NCBI RefSeq assembly: GCF_040712315.1
Contig: NC_134015.1
Span: 14,466,945-14,530,944 of the forward strand
Origin: Castanea sativa
Lineage: Eukaryota > Streptophyta > Magnoliopsida > Fagales > Fagaceae
Direction: 5' to 3'
Length of the DNA: 64,000 bases
This document shows, in pieces, positions 1 to 10,552 of this stretch. Below the pieces are notes generated by a model, which searched no databases, had not been told where the DNA came from, and was given only the letters and a program-made list of their open reading frames with translations. The position numbers were made by a program, and so were the translations under genes. Position 1 is the first letter of the stretch. Every line of letters starts with the position of its first letter.

Positions 1-430
1 TCAAGGAATCAAAATTATTTTCATCTTTATGTAGCAAAACTGGCGATTTCATTATCTTGAAAAACCATAATGCTATGTAATATCGAAATTTGGTATGTGT
101 TCTCTAATGTGGAACCGCTATTTGGTTCAATTCTATTTGAGATCTAATATGCAAGATAGACCAAGAAATTGCTATAATAAAGTATAAAGAGGATTGCTTT
201 CATCATTGGACCGATTCATTGTAGGTACAGAAAAGGACCCTGCCACTTGATTGTGCACCATAAAGTGAAAGAAATTTCTTTTTTCTAGAAAAATAATGAA
301 ATTCACAATGAATCCTAATTTTATGAAGCTAAAAATAAAATTCTTAATTTTGTTTGGAAGAAAATATAATAGTGAGGGGAGTTAGGTGTTCCCCCTTTTT
401 TTCATTTTTGTTTTGTATTTTTGGTAAAAG
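1..430. other. AT-rich intergenic DNA, no gene seen
   Basis: No convincing reading frame, RNA gene or bounded repeat was recognised here. The stretch is AT-rich and ends at the target site duplication of the first Tourist-like MITE. Confidence 0.6.
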
Positions 431-433
431 TTA

Positions 434-745
434 GGCTGAGTTTGGATACAGATGAAAAAATGGGCATCTGCGTTCAGCGTTTTTTTTTTTTTTCTTCTGA
501 TGCACGCGTTTCACAGGGGACAAGGTTACTGTTCATGCTACTGTGCATGAACAGTAGCCGATTTTGTTGACTTTCAGCACATTTGTGGGTCCCGTGTACT
601 GTTCACGGGACCCATAAACTTCACTTTTCAGATTTTTTTTAAATTAAAAATGGGACCCACGACACTATTCACACATTTAAAAATTATTTTGGTACAGTGT
701 TTTCAGTTTTCAGTTTTCAGCAATAAGCTGTATCCAAACGGACCC
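434..745. mobile_element. Tourist-like MITE, copy 1
   Basis: A 312-bp non-coding element with inverted ends: left GGCTGAGTTTGGATACAG and right, read inward, GGGTCCGTTTGGATACAG. It is flanked by TTA at 431-433 and 746-748, a 3-bp target duplication typical of PIF/Harbinger elements and their Tourist MITEs. The interior carries the motif set shared by the family in this window: a T-run, 'tactgttcatg', 'gggtcccgtg' and 'cagtgttttcagttt'. Related copies lie at 18650-18931, 39108-39438 and 39596-39870. Confidence 0.75.
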
Positions 746-748
746 TTA

Positions 749-1154
749 ATATTCAAATTTCAAATTCCGAGCATCTTGAAAATCGGAAGGAGCAAAATGA
801 CTTTGGTCAACCCAATAAACTGATTTATTACAAATTTACAAGTGATTTTTTTTTTGTTAAAGGGAAATTATATTACAAGTACAGTCACGCCTAGAGGGTT
901 TACACATTTCATCCTTGCATAAAAAAAAAAAATTTCCTTCCTATGGACCCCTCTTTACTCAAGGTTTAATGAAAAAGAAATTATTATTGAATTTTTTTTT
1001 TCCTAGGCTCATTAATATTTTCATTTTAATTAAATGAAGCATTCCGTCAATCATCTTAATAAGTTATCTTACTACATTTTTATTTTTTTTAGAAGGAAAC
1101 TGAATACTATTATTAATGAAGATCAGCTAAATCAGCCTAAAATACAATAAAAAG
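749..1154. other. AT-rich spacer, includes 3' tail of the LINE remnant
   Basis: No gene seen. The right part (about 1085-1154) is probably the 3' untranslated tail of the minus-strand LINE that follows, because it lies directly after the RNase H reading frame and ends in an A-rich run on the minus strand. Confidence 0.4.
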
Positions 1155-3838
1155 TTATGGTGGAACATCCTCCATCAACACTAAAAACTCTGAAATATTA
1201 GTAGTGTGTCTAGTCAAACTATGAGCAACAGAGTTACCTTCTCTCTTTACATGAGAGTAAAGTAATTGATCAAAACATTGAGAGTGTATCTTTGCATCTT
1301 CAACCAAAAAACCATAGGGAGCCAAGGAACCATCTTCATTTAGCAAGGCCTTGATAACAACCAATGAATCACCTTCGAGCACTGCGTTTGGAAATCCCAA
1401 ATCTTTTGCAAAGGAGAGTGCCTTTGCTGCTACAATTGCTTCCACTTCATTGTTGGTATAGGCTTTGGACAATATTTCAGAGCATGAAGCTAGAGCTAAA
1501 CCTGAGCTAACCGTAACAATCACCCCCCCCCCCCCCAAAACTAGCCTTGTTCTCATTGAAAAAAATAGCCCCATCAAAATTTATTTTCACATAACCAATT
1601 GGTGGAGGAAACCAGCGGCTCCTTGTGCAAGTTGGATGAGCAGCAAGCAGAATTTGACAAGCTCGGAATTCTGCGTACCTTTCTTTTGAGAGTTGGGCAA
1701 TCTAGTGGAGCGTTGAAGCATTTTGCGGAAGTCTTACCTGGTTCCTTTGTGTCCATATCGACCAAACCATCATAGCAAAAATTTCTGATTGTTTTTTGCT
1801 ACATAATTATCCATGACAGCAGCTCCTTGAAGTCCAAAAATTGGACTGTAATTCTTCGAAAATGCCATAGTTCAAGATCGGAACACACCACATCGAGTTC
1901 CTGGCAGGACCACAATGCATTTAGTGGAGTTTCTTGGACTAAATAGCGGGGATCACACATCGGATCATTGATGATAGTACGACAAACTAAGCTTGCCTTT
2001 GTTGGGATTTTTTTTCAAAATAACGCTGATTTCCAAACAATTTTGTTAGTTAGCACATTTTCAAAACTATTTAGGAAACTAACATCTCGAGTGCAATAAA
2101 CTCGATTTCGGTGTTCTTAATCGAGCACAATGCTCAAGCCTATTGGACTTGATTTCGTTTAAATTTCGAAGTTCAGCTTCAGTTCTTACCTTCAACAAAC
2201 TCCAGCAAAACTCAACTCTGGCAAAACCTAGGTCCAATCCAATCCAAGCAAAACCCAAGTGAGCTTCGATGGGGAACGAGCGATACAAAACAAGACAAAG
2301 TGAGAGAGAACCACTGATCTGATCCGATCAACTCTAGCAAAACCTTCCTCACAATTCCGATCCAATCCCAACAACTCTAGCAAAACCCATGTCCAATTTG
2401 ATCCGAGCAAAACCCCAAGTGAGTCTTGGGTTTGCTTGGGTTATTTCTCAGTGTTTGATTGTTGGAGAAGAAGAGTTTTGGAAATGGGTTGTTGTGTTTG
2501 ATTGTTTGAGAAGAAGATTTTTGTTGAGTTTTTGGAAATGGCTTCTTTGATGTTCTTCATTGTTTTTGTTTTTGTTTTTGTTAAGTGAGTACTGAAATTG
2601 AGTCTGTAAGGCTCGATTTCAATTTGACAAAAAACGAGTCTGATGAACTCGAGTTTAGCATTCCAAAATCGAGTTTATTACACTCGAGATGTTTGTTTCC
2701 TAAATAGTTTTGAAAACATGCTAACTAACGAAATTGTTTGGAAATTAGTGTTATTTTGAAGAAAAAAAATACCCTTTGTTGGCATGACATTACGACAAGC
2801 ATGCCACACAAGGTTCTTGACCTTATTTGGCACGTCGAGAACCCAAATGCCCCTCCAAAGTTGCAAATCAAGGTTGGTAGAGCATGGAGTACTCAACTCT
2901 ACTTCCTTCTTTAAAAACCTAGAGCTGGATTTGCAATTGTACCTACCATCATGTGAGAGAGGCCAAAATAATACATCCTCAAAGGCTGTTTGGGACAAAG
3001 GATTTTTTTTTTATTTTTAATTTCAACCTCGTTTGGTGCAAATAAACCATTCATTAGCTCTTCATTCCAGCACCTCATAGTGGAACCAATCAAGGTAGCC
3101 ATAATAGTATTTTCCAAAGACTCAAGTGGATAGGATGTTACCTGTGGTGGGTGTTTCCTTGGTAGCCAATGGTGTTGCCAAATTTTTAATTTTTTCTTCA
3201 TTCCCCACCCGCCACCTAGCTCCTTTTTGTAATACATGCCTTGCTATAAAAAAGCTCCTCCAAGCATATGAACCTGATCTAAAATCTATGGCCTTCATAA
3301 TAGAGCAATTTGAGAAAAACCGGGCTTTGAACACCTTATGAAAAAGAGATGATTTGTTGTGTAGAAAGCGTCAAGCTTGTTTTGCAAGAAGTGAATCATT
3401 GAAAAGTGTCAAATCTCTAAAACCCATTCCACCAACCATCTTTGATTTTGTCATTCCATCCCATCTTAGCCAATAAATCTTCCTACTATCAACTCGTTGT
3501 CCCCACCAAAATCTTTTAATCAAAGCTTCAATTTCATGACACAAATCCAATGGAATCTTAAAGCAACCCATAGTGTAAGTAGGAATTGCTTGAATTACAA
3601 AATTTATCAAAACTTCTCTACTCGCTTGAGAGAGTAATCTCCCTTCCCAACCTTGTAAATTTTGTCATGCCCTTCTTTAATATAACTGAAGCTTGCTTTC
3701 TTACCCTTACCAACCAAGGATGGGAAGCCAAGGTACTTCTCATACTGCATAATTTCCGAGACTCCCAAGGCCATCTTGATGCTGGTTCTAATATCATCAG
3801 AGGTTGATTTGCTGAAAAAGAGCCAATGATGAAAACAA
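1155..3838 (-). pseudogene. 5'-truncated non-LTR retrotransposon (LINE, L1-type) ORF2 remnant
   Basis: Read on the minus strand, this is the C-terminal part of a plant LINE ORF2. Around 3838-3600 is the end of the reverse transcriptase region (KYLGFPSLVGK, then KKASFSYIKE). At 3610-3371 follows the post-RT segment (NFVIQAIPTYTMGCFKIP, RFWWGQ). At 3334-2678 lies the zinc-binding RT-associated region (GSYAWRS, WDVPNKVKNLVWHACRNVMPTKG in essence). At 1990-1155 is an RNase H-like domain: KINFDGA with the first catalytic Asp, then NNEVEAIVAAKAL, LEGDSLVVIKAL and VKREGNSVAHSLTR. The frame is broken by several shifts, including a C-run at about 1525-1536, and by the MITE at 2006-2772. The abrupt start near 3838 fits LINE 5' truncation. 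It is not functional. Confidence 0.85.
2006..2772. mobile_element. Mutator-like MITE with ~100-bp terminal inverted repeats
   Basis: A 767-bp element inserted in the LINE remnant. Its left arm (2006 to about 2130) and right arm (about 2650-2772) are inverted copies; both contain 'tttccaaacaatt', 'tttcaaaactatttagg' and 'ctcgagtg.aataaactcga'. A 10-bp direct repeat, CCTTTGTTGG, lies immediately outside at 1996-2005 and 2773-2782. Long inverted repeats with a 9-11 bp target duplication are the hallmark of Mutator-like elements. The middle (2180-2600) has short degenerate direct repeats (caaaac..ctagcaaaacc, aatccaatcc) and no transposase, so the element is non-autonomous. Removing it rejoins the LINE frame. 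Confidence 0.85.
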
Positions 3839-4627
3839 AAAAGTCTATATTATGGTTAATAAAATACGGTACGTGTTTAATATTATAAATATACAGACGA
3901 GTATAATTCGGCCTTTTCAAAAAATTACATCTCAAAAATTTGATATAAAAATACAAAAATTGTGAAGAATGGTATGTATATAGTACGAGTATTATGCATT
4001 TATTTTTGAAAAAAATCATAGCAAAAATACGAAAACATTTATCATATATATTTTTTTATATAAATACAATTATCTTTGCATCATGACCATTTATCTCTTG
4101 TTAATTAAGTCTAAGAGCCTTATAACTCAACTGGTTGACACATTTTGATTTTTTTTTAGTCTAAAAAAAAGTTCATAACTAAAAAATAATAATAATAATA
4201 ATGCTAGAGATACAAACTATTTTACAACATTTTTTACAAATTACTAATGTAGTGAATAATTATTGGTAAATAAAAATGTGATATTAGTGGTGGGAACATA
4301 TGAAAATTAGTAAGAATTGGTCACAACAATAGTTTGTAAAAATGTTATAAATAATTTGTGCTTATAGCATTATTCTTTTAAAAAGAATCAAAAAATGGTT
4401 GGATTTAAGTTTTATAATATGATATAATAAAATAAGTACATTAAATAGGAACATTGTGTGTTTTTTGTTTTTTTAGAAAGTGATTTGACAGAATTTGTTT
4501 CTTTGATAGTTTTTTAATATTTTATATCTACTGTTCTAATGTTTGACACCATCACATGAGTAGGTTTTATTTAATGTTTTATCCTAGTCTCTATTATTCC
4601 ATCTTTTACCCATTTATGACTTTTAAA
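3839..4627. other. AT-rich spacer, no gene seen
   Basis: Low-complexity AT-rich DNA. A short tRNA-box-A-like string (about 4115-4140, ataactcaactggttgaca) hints at an old SINE head, but no matching box B was found. Confidence 0.5.
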
Positions 4628-4635
4628 GCTAAGTA

Positions 4636-5130
4636 TAGGCTTGCCCATGGGTTAGATCAGATCGGACCAATTTTGGACCCAACTTGGAACTGGCCCATTG
4701 GCGTCAGATGGAAGGTGGAGGGACTCGAAACCGATTATCGACATCAATTTGTAAAGGTTGCTGGAATTTACAAAAGCCGCCGAAATTTGCAAAAATCACA
4801 CAATTATGCAAAAATTCTCCAAAATTTGTTGGGATTTGGGCGAATCTGGCTAAATCTAACTAGATCAAGTCGAGATCTTGCCGAATCTGACTGATCTCCC
4901 AAAACATAGCCTAATCTTGCCAGATTTGGCAAGATTTCTTATATAGCATCAGTTGGGTCAGTTGGCTTGGGTTTTGGAAAAGGAAACCCGCAACTCGACT
5001 TGCCGATGTCGATTCTTGGAGGCGGATACTTGTGCCGCCAACTGATGGGAGCTTCAGTTCAAGTTAAAATTAGGTCACATCGGGTAGTTTGGTCGGGTTT
5101 TAAGGTGGTGGTCAGACCTAGACACCCCTA
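4636..5130. mobile_element. hAT-type non-autonomous element
   Basis: The 495-bp element starts TAGGCTTGCCC and ends GACACCCCTA. Read inward, the right end is TAGGGGTGTC, a common plant hAT terminus. An exact 8-bp target duplication, GCTAAGTA, flanks it at 4628-4635 and 5131-5138, as expected for hAT transposition. The interior is rich in 'ggtcggatcgg'-like and 'aatctgg' strings and has no transposase frame. Confidence 0.85.
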
Positions 5131-5138
5131 GCTAAGTA

Positions 5139-5550
5139 TTTAACAATTTGATTTTTACGACTCCGGTAACAAACAACTATCGTACTTTTAGTTTAGGAAA
5201 AACATGTTTACTTCCTTACCAATGGAAACAAAACATTGGACGAAAGTTTAATTCAATGTTATAGACGTACTATACATGTACAATATGCGTATTTACTAAC
5301 TATATAATAGATCAAAAAATAAATAAAATATTAACTTTGTTAAGGACAATTTAGATCTAATTACTTGTCCAAAAAAAAATATAGACTCGATTTCTTTTGT
5401 TATAAAATGTTTTCTGCGTTTTATTATGTTTGTTTTATTGTAAAATTTGGTCAAATTTGAAAGTGTTTCTATTTACTATAAACTCTTTTGTAAAAAAAGC
5501 TGTAAAACATTTTACATTCAAAAATTTGGTAAAATATTTTACAAAAACAT
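5139..5550. other. AT-rich spacer, no gene seen
   Basis: Only short chance frames are present. Nothing recognisable. Confidence 0.5.
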
Positions 5551-5554
5551 ATTG

Positions 5555-5668
5555 TAGCTTTCCCCTCCCATCAAGTGATTGGGTGGCTAGTCCAATATCA
5601 ATGATTCGATTACTAGAGCCTCCAGTCGAATGCCAACAGTTCAACCACTAGCAGCTAAGCCACCAGTT
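5555..5668 (-). mobile_element. tRNA-derived SINE fragment
   Basis: On the minus strand it reads TGGCTTAGCTGCTAGTGG (box A-like), then about 50 bases later GTAATCGAATCATTG (decayed box B). This is the spacing of an internal RNA polymerase III promoter in tRNA-related SINEs. Poly(A) and target duplication were not resolved. Confidence 0.5.
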
Positions 5669-5669
5669 T

Positions 5670-6017
5670 TAGTAATTTGTGTTTGAAAAAAACATAAATA
5701 TCACATCAAGCACCTACAAATATTTACTTTTTTTTATAAGAGATTAAATTTTGTAAGGATGTGATGTAAAACCTATATTTTACCCCTCTAATCCCAATAT
5801 GTTATATCATCTTATCACATATTTAAGAATAAGCACAACTACATTGAATCAATTCCAATACCCATATATAAATCTATTCAAATTAAAAGTTTATTAAGAT
5901 ATTATTAAGTGTGATAAGATATATTGAATTTTAAGTAAAATACTGATATAATAATATTTTATTAGATAAAACCCCTATTTACCAAATTGGACACTTTTGA
6001 TAAACATTCACAATTTA

Positions 6018-6055
<38 letters not shown>

Positions 6056-6148
6056 AGAACCTTCACAATTGCATCTTTAGTTATAATTTATCCGATAAAA
6101 AATATTTTTGAGTTGTCAAGCAAAGGTTGCTTGATACTTCCAAAGTCT
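5670..6148. other. AT-rich spacer with poly(T) run
   Basis: No gene seen. A T homopolymer of about 35 bases lies at 6019-6054. Confidence 0.5.
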
Positions 6149-6492
6149 TTAGTGCCCGTTTGGTTGGGCTTTTAGGACCCAAAACGTAGCTTTTTCATAA
6201 AGTTGGCAGTGGCTGGGCGTTTGGTGAAGCCTAAACGCAAATTTTAGATAAAAGTTGCGTTTTAAGGCAAAGGCAAAAACGCTGATTTCTGAAATGGTGG
6301 TCTGAAGGTCCGTATCTCAAACGCGCATCAACGTTTCAGCTCAACGGATAGCTGAGACCTAAAATTACCGAATCACCCTCTCATCTCATCTCTCTGCTTC
6401 GCTGAAATTTCTGTGTAATAATTCCTCTCATCTCTTCTCTGCTCCGCCTTCTCCGTGCCGCTACCGATCTCACTGTGGTAAGTCATCGTGAC

Positions 6493-6600
6493 TTCTTCTT
6501 CTTCTTCTTCTTCGCTTTCTTCTTCCTCTTCTTCTTCGTCCTCTTCTTCTTCTTCCTCTTCTTCTTCGTCCCTCTTCTTCTTCTTCCTCTTCTCGCTTTC
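6493..6600. repeat. CTT-rich microsatellite
   Basis: An imperfect (CTT)n tract in the 5' part of the Harbinger element. It generates a spurious minus-strand glutamate-rich frame that is not a gene. Confidence 0.85.
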
Positions 6601-7046
6601 TTCGTTTTCTCGACCGTAATTTTTTTGTTTTAATTTTTTTTTCCCGATCCGAGACGGGAATCTTGAAGGTACGCATTTGATCAAAAAGGCACCAAGCAAG
6701 ATCGATCTGCTACCAAAATCCACCAGGTACCAACAAAGTGATCCGAATTTTTTTTTTTTTTTTTTAAGATCTGAAACAGGGTGTATTTGATCTAATTTAT
6801 TTGTACCTTTTTGAGTTTTTGAGGGTTTGGAGATTTAATGATGACCCATTTGGTTCTTTAGTTGATTGGGTTTTGAAATTTGTTTGTTGATTGGGTGTAT
6901 TTGATCTAACTTTGTTTGTTTGTTTCGGTTCTTTAGTTGATAGTGTGTTCGGCCAAAATGAAATAAAGCCCCATTTGTTTCGGATTTAGAAATTGTTGCA
7001 AATGGTTTTGAAATAAAGCCCCATTTGTTTGTTTGGCCAAAATGAA

Positions 7047-7418
7047 ACCATATTATGATTTGTTATAATATTTGAGTTTATTATAATATTATGAAACCAT
7101 ATTATGATTTGTTGGTTTGTATTGCATTTAGGGGAATTATCATTGTGAAGTTACGTTGTGTGGGAAAAAAAATTTTAGATCTGATTAGCCTTGGTTCCAC
7201 TTTCTGCCCGGCAACGGCAGCAGTCATGATGAAGTCATGCCAATAAAGCAGCAACAGCTGATGCTGCATATTATGATTTGTTATAATATTTGAGTTTGTT
7301 ATAATATTATGAAGCCATATTATGATTTGTTGGTTTGTATTGCATTTAGGGGAATTATCATTGTGAAGTTACGTTGTGTGGGAAAAATTTTTTTAGATCT
7401 GATTAGCCTTGGTTCCAG
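7047..7418 (+). repeat. ~150-bp direct duplication inside the Harbinger element
   Basis: About 7047-7200 and 7264-7417 are near-identical: both run from 'catattatgatttgtt' through 'gcatttaggggaattatc' and 'gaagttacgttgtgtggg' to 'ttagccttggttcca'. They are separated by about 65 bases of higher-GC DNA. The region lies where exons for the Myb/SANT domain of the partner protein would be expected. Confidence 0.8.
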
Positions 7419-7660
7419 CCTACTTTGGCCAGGGCTAGGCCAGTGCCGCATCACTCGCCGGGCATGACCATCGAAGAAGAAATTTCCTTGCTAAATAAAA
7501 AATACTTCATATATACTCTAGGAATGCACTGCATAATAAAAAATATGAACTAGTTACTTGAGCAAATTGACACATATTTAATTATTTTCACTCATTTATG
7601 TGTAAACTTATTTTTTATGTTATTGATTGTGTGTTTTTTGCATTTTTTACAATCTTCTAG

Positions 7661-7997
7661 TCAATCACGTAGTTCAGGACAAAAGCGAGCTAGTGAATCA
7701 ATACCCTCACAGAAGAAAAAGAAGAAGATAGGAGGAGCTGCAATGTTGGACAATCGTATTAGTGAGTTAATAACTGTATGTCAGAATAGGTCTGAAGGTA
7801 CTTCTCGAGAGTCACCAAGTTCAATTGATAATGTAATGGCGATTGTGAAAGCATTTCCTGGAGTGGATTTTGCGTTTGTGGTTGAAGCTTCCATTCTCTT
7901 TCTAAAAAAGTCACGTAGGGAGATGTTCCTAACTTTTAAGGACCCAGAGTCACAGCTGAAGTGGCTACAAGCAATAATTTATAGGCAGCAGAAGTGA
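7661..7997 (+). pseudogene. Harbinger Myb/SANT-like partner protein, C-terminal exon only
   Basis: The frame begins after an acceptor-like 'acaatcttctag' at 7644-7660 and ends at a TGA at 7995-7997, giving about 111 codons. It has a basic stretch (QKKKKKIGGAAMLDN) followed by SSIDNVMAIVKAFPGVDFAFV, and ends FLKKSRREMFLTFKDPESQLKWLQ. This tail is typical of plant Myb/SANT-like (Myb_DNA-bind_3) proteins encoded by Harbinger elements and their domesticated relatives; those proteins help import the transposase and bind the transposon ends. I see no sequence for the tryptophan-rich Myb/SANT DNA-binding domain between 6700 and 7650, so the gene may have lost it by internal deletion. An exon too diverged for me to see is the alternative. 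Confidence 0.6.
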
Positions 7998-8263
7998 CTA
8001 ACCTGATGTGGTATTAACTATGTTGTATTAGCTTTAAACTAAGTTAGCTATGTTGTATGAACTATGTTGTATTTGCTATGTTGTATTAACTTTAAACTAA
8101 GTTATGTGATATTTAGTATTAGCTTTGGACTAATATATGTGTAATGCAAACATATTTGAAATTTTCATTACAGTGTTATGTACTTGATGTTGTGAATTGT
8201 CTTGGTATGTTGTGAATTGTCTTGATTGAATATTTGTTATTTTGTTGTGTAGCTGAAACCAAT

Positions 8264-9855
8264 ATGGATGATTATAATGGTACTCATGAGAGTGGCCATT
8301 TTATGGAACTATTAATGGATGGGGATTACAGAAATTATTGTGATGATCATGATGGTAGTGATTATAACAATTTTGACAATAATAATGATGGTGATAACAA
8401 TGATGGTGATAACAATGATGGTGATGATGAAAGTAGTGACAGTGATGATGACAGTGATAGTGATTCTGACAGTGATGATAGTAATGACAATTCTAACGAG
8501 GAGTTTTACCAGCTTGTGACAGTTACCTGTGAAGCAGTTGTGACATATTTCAATAAGTACATTAATAAGACTCATTGTCATGATTCTGAACAAACGGGGT
8601 GGGATTGGCTGAGACGCTGTATGGAAGGTAATGAGACTTTGTGTTACAATATGTTTAGAATGAGAAAGGAGGTGTTTCATAATTTGTGTCAAGTTTTACA
8701 ACGTGACTTTGGACTTCAACATTCAAGGAATATAAGGTTAGAAGAGTTAATGGCAATCTGTTTACTGATACTTGGTCATGGAACATGTAACCGAATGGTT
8801 CAAGAATTATTTCAGCATTCGGGTGAAACCATAAGTAGACATTTTGAGAAGATGATCACTCTGTTAGGTGCTCGCTTTGCAGAAGCATTTGTAAAGCCTT
8901 CGGATCCAACTTTTAGTGAAGTTCCAACCAAAATACAAGACTATCCAATTTATTGGCCACATTTCAAAGTATGTGTACTATTGTATATTTGAATAAGTGT
9001 TATTGTCTATAAGATAATACAATGCATGTGGAACTGAAAACTATTAATGTTTTTATTAGGATTGCATCGGTGCGATTGATGGCACACATGTGATAGCGAT
9101 TGTACCTACTGAGAAGTCCATTCCATACTTTGGAAGAAAGGGATATCCAACCCAAAATGTGATGGCTGCATGTGACTTTGATATGTTATTCACATTTGTT
9201 TTGCCTGGATGGGAAGGTGCAGCACACGACACCCACATTTTTCTTGATACTATTCGTACAGAAAGTAACAACTTTCCGCACCCACCACCAGGTTTGTAAT
9301 TGGTTAATCAATTGTTCATTATAATGACATATTGTGTGTGTGTTTAATACAATTGAATTTCTTTGTTTAGGGAAATATTATGTAGTTGATTCTGGATACC
9401 CAATGATGCAAGGCTATTTGGCACCATACAAAGGGATATCATACCATCTTCAAGACTTTCGAAGGAGAGGTGGAGGCCCTAGAACTAGACATGAAAAATT
9501 TAATCATGCTCACTCATCTCTTCGATGTGTGATTGAGCGCACTTTTGGTGTGTGGAAGAATAAATGGAGAATTATTAGAAACATGCCATCTTTTCCATTC
9601 CATATCCAAATACTTATTGTATCTGCTACTATGGCTCTTCATAATTTTGTTAGACTAAATGATAGGGATGATAGGGAATTCATAAATGCCAATGAAGATT
9701 CAATTTCTAGAAGAGAACGTAATAGTGAAGCATATAGCAGTTATGAGCAAAACTCAGGAACTTTAACAGATCCTACAATGGTGGTTCTTCGTGATTCCAT
9801 TGCAATTTCTATTTGGGGGGTAATAATTAGTAGTTGTATTTTTTTTTTTGTATAA
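8264..9855 (+). CDS. PIF/Harbinger transposase (DDE_Tnp_4 type), intact frame
   Basis: Three exons read through without a stop: 8264-8968, 9060-9291 and 9371-9855, giving 473 aa. Introns start GTATGT and GTTTGT and end in AG; joins are FK|DCIGAIDGTH and PPPG|KYYVVDSGYP. The first ATG in the exon (8264) was chosen; an upstream ATG at 8222 lies before a likely acceptor (ttgtgtag). Residues 20-85 are an acidic Asp/Asn/Ser run, then a helix-turn-helix-like region (RLEELMAICLLILGHG, SGETISRHFEKMI). The nuclease triad is visible: Asp in AIDGTH, Asp in GAAHDTHIF and Glu in VIERTFGVWKNKW. It would cut and join transposon ends in the nucleus. The C-terminus runs past the usual DSIA.SIW ending by about 12 hydrophobic residues, suggesting a mutated stop. 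Activity is unproven. Confidence 0.88.
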
Positions 9856-10494
9856 TATCATGTAGTACAATTTATATTTGGATTATTGGTATGTATTTTA
9901 TATCTTTTTACATTTTTATATAGCACAATTTAAACTTGGATTATTGGTGTATATTTTATCATCTTTTTACATTTTCATTTTGTGCTTTATGATGATGAAA
10001 ATTGTTTAGATTTAATTAATATTAAATAAGAAGTCATTAATGGTAATAACAAATAATTATGCCACTAAAAAAGAATAATTGCCCAAACATTATTAAAATA
10101 ATACCAATAATATAAATTTATTATTATTATTATTATTATTATTTAGTAAGTATATGAAGTAGTTGAATTATAAGTATGAAATAAACTCCTTTATATATAC
10201 ATTGTCCTTTTTGGTAATTTGTCCCTCAAACTGTAACTTTTATAGTTTTAGCCAAACACTCAGCTTTTTCAAAAAGCACTTTTTAACAGCTTTTACCAAA
10301 CACTCAGCTTTTTGAAAAATCACTTTTTCATTATGCACTTTTTTAAAACTCAACTTTTTTATTATGCAATTTTTTTTTTTTTTTTTTTTTTAAGCCCAAC
10401 CAAACTCACCATTAATGAGACTATTTTTTTTCACTTTCCCTCTTACCAACTTCAAGTCCAGATTCATTTCTTTGTCTCCCTCGTACACTCTCAA

Positions 10495-10500
10495 TATATC
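10495..10500 (+). promoter_or_regulatory. Possible TATA box of the DRT102-like gene
   Basis: TATATC lies 53 bases upstream of the ATG, followed by a CT-rich leader. It is only about 80 bases downstream of the right end of the Harbinger element, so the core promoter is native but everything further upstream is transposon. Confidence 0.4.
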
Positions 10501-10552
10501 ACTCTTCCAAAAAGTCTCCCTCTACTCTCTGTACTTCTCTCACCTCACCACC

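Larger units (their letters stand above)
6152..10411 (+). mobile_element. PIF/Harbinger DNA transposon, near full length
   Basis: A 4260-bp element flanked by TTA at 6149-6151 and 10412-10414. Its ends are inverted: the left reads GTGCCCGTTTGGTTGGGCTT and the right, read inward, TGGTGAGTTTGGTTGGGCTT; the inner 14 bases GTTTGGTTGGGCTT match exactly. Three-base TTA duplications and GTTTGG-containing ends are typical of PIF/Harbinger. It carries the usual two genes: a Myb/SANT-type partner (only the C-terminal part is visible, 7661-7997) and a DDE transposase (8264-9855). Near the right end two copies of CCAAACACTCAGCTTTTT (about 10250 and 10297) are subterminal repeats that may bind transposition proteins. 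The left 0.5 kb holds a CTT microsatellite. It ends 141 bp before the DRT102-like start codon. Confidence 0.9.

Noticed and set aside
1465..1689. Plus-strand frame across a C-run with Pro repeats
   Set aside because: Reverse shadow of the LINE RNase H region.
4110..4165. tRNA box A-like string (taactcaactggttgaca)
   Set aside because: No box B, cloverleaf or CCA-side acceptor pairing; at best an old SINE head.
6373..6723. Glutamate/arginine-rich minus-strand frames
   Set aside because: Product of the CTT microsatellite in the Harbinger 5' region; no non-repeat coding content.
8312..8692. Isoleucine/threonine-rich frames overlapping the transposase
   Set aside because: Shadows of the acidic GAT/GAC repeat in the transposase first exon.
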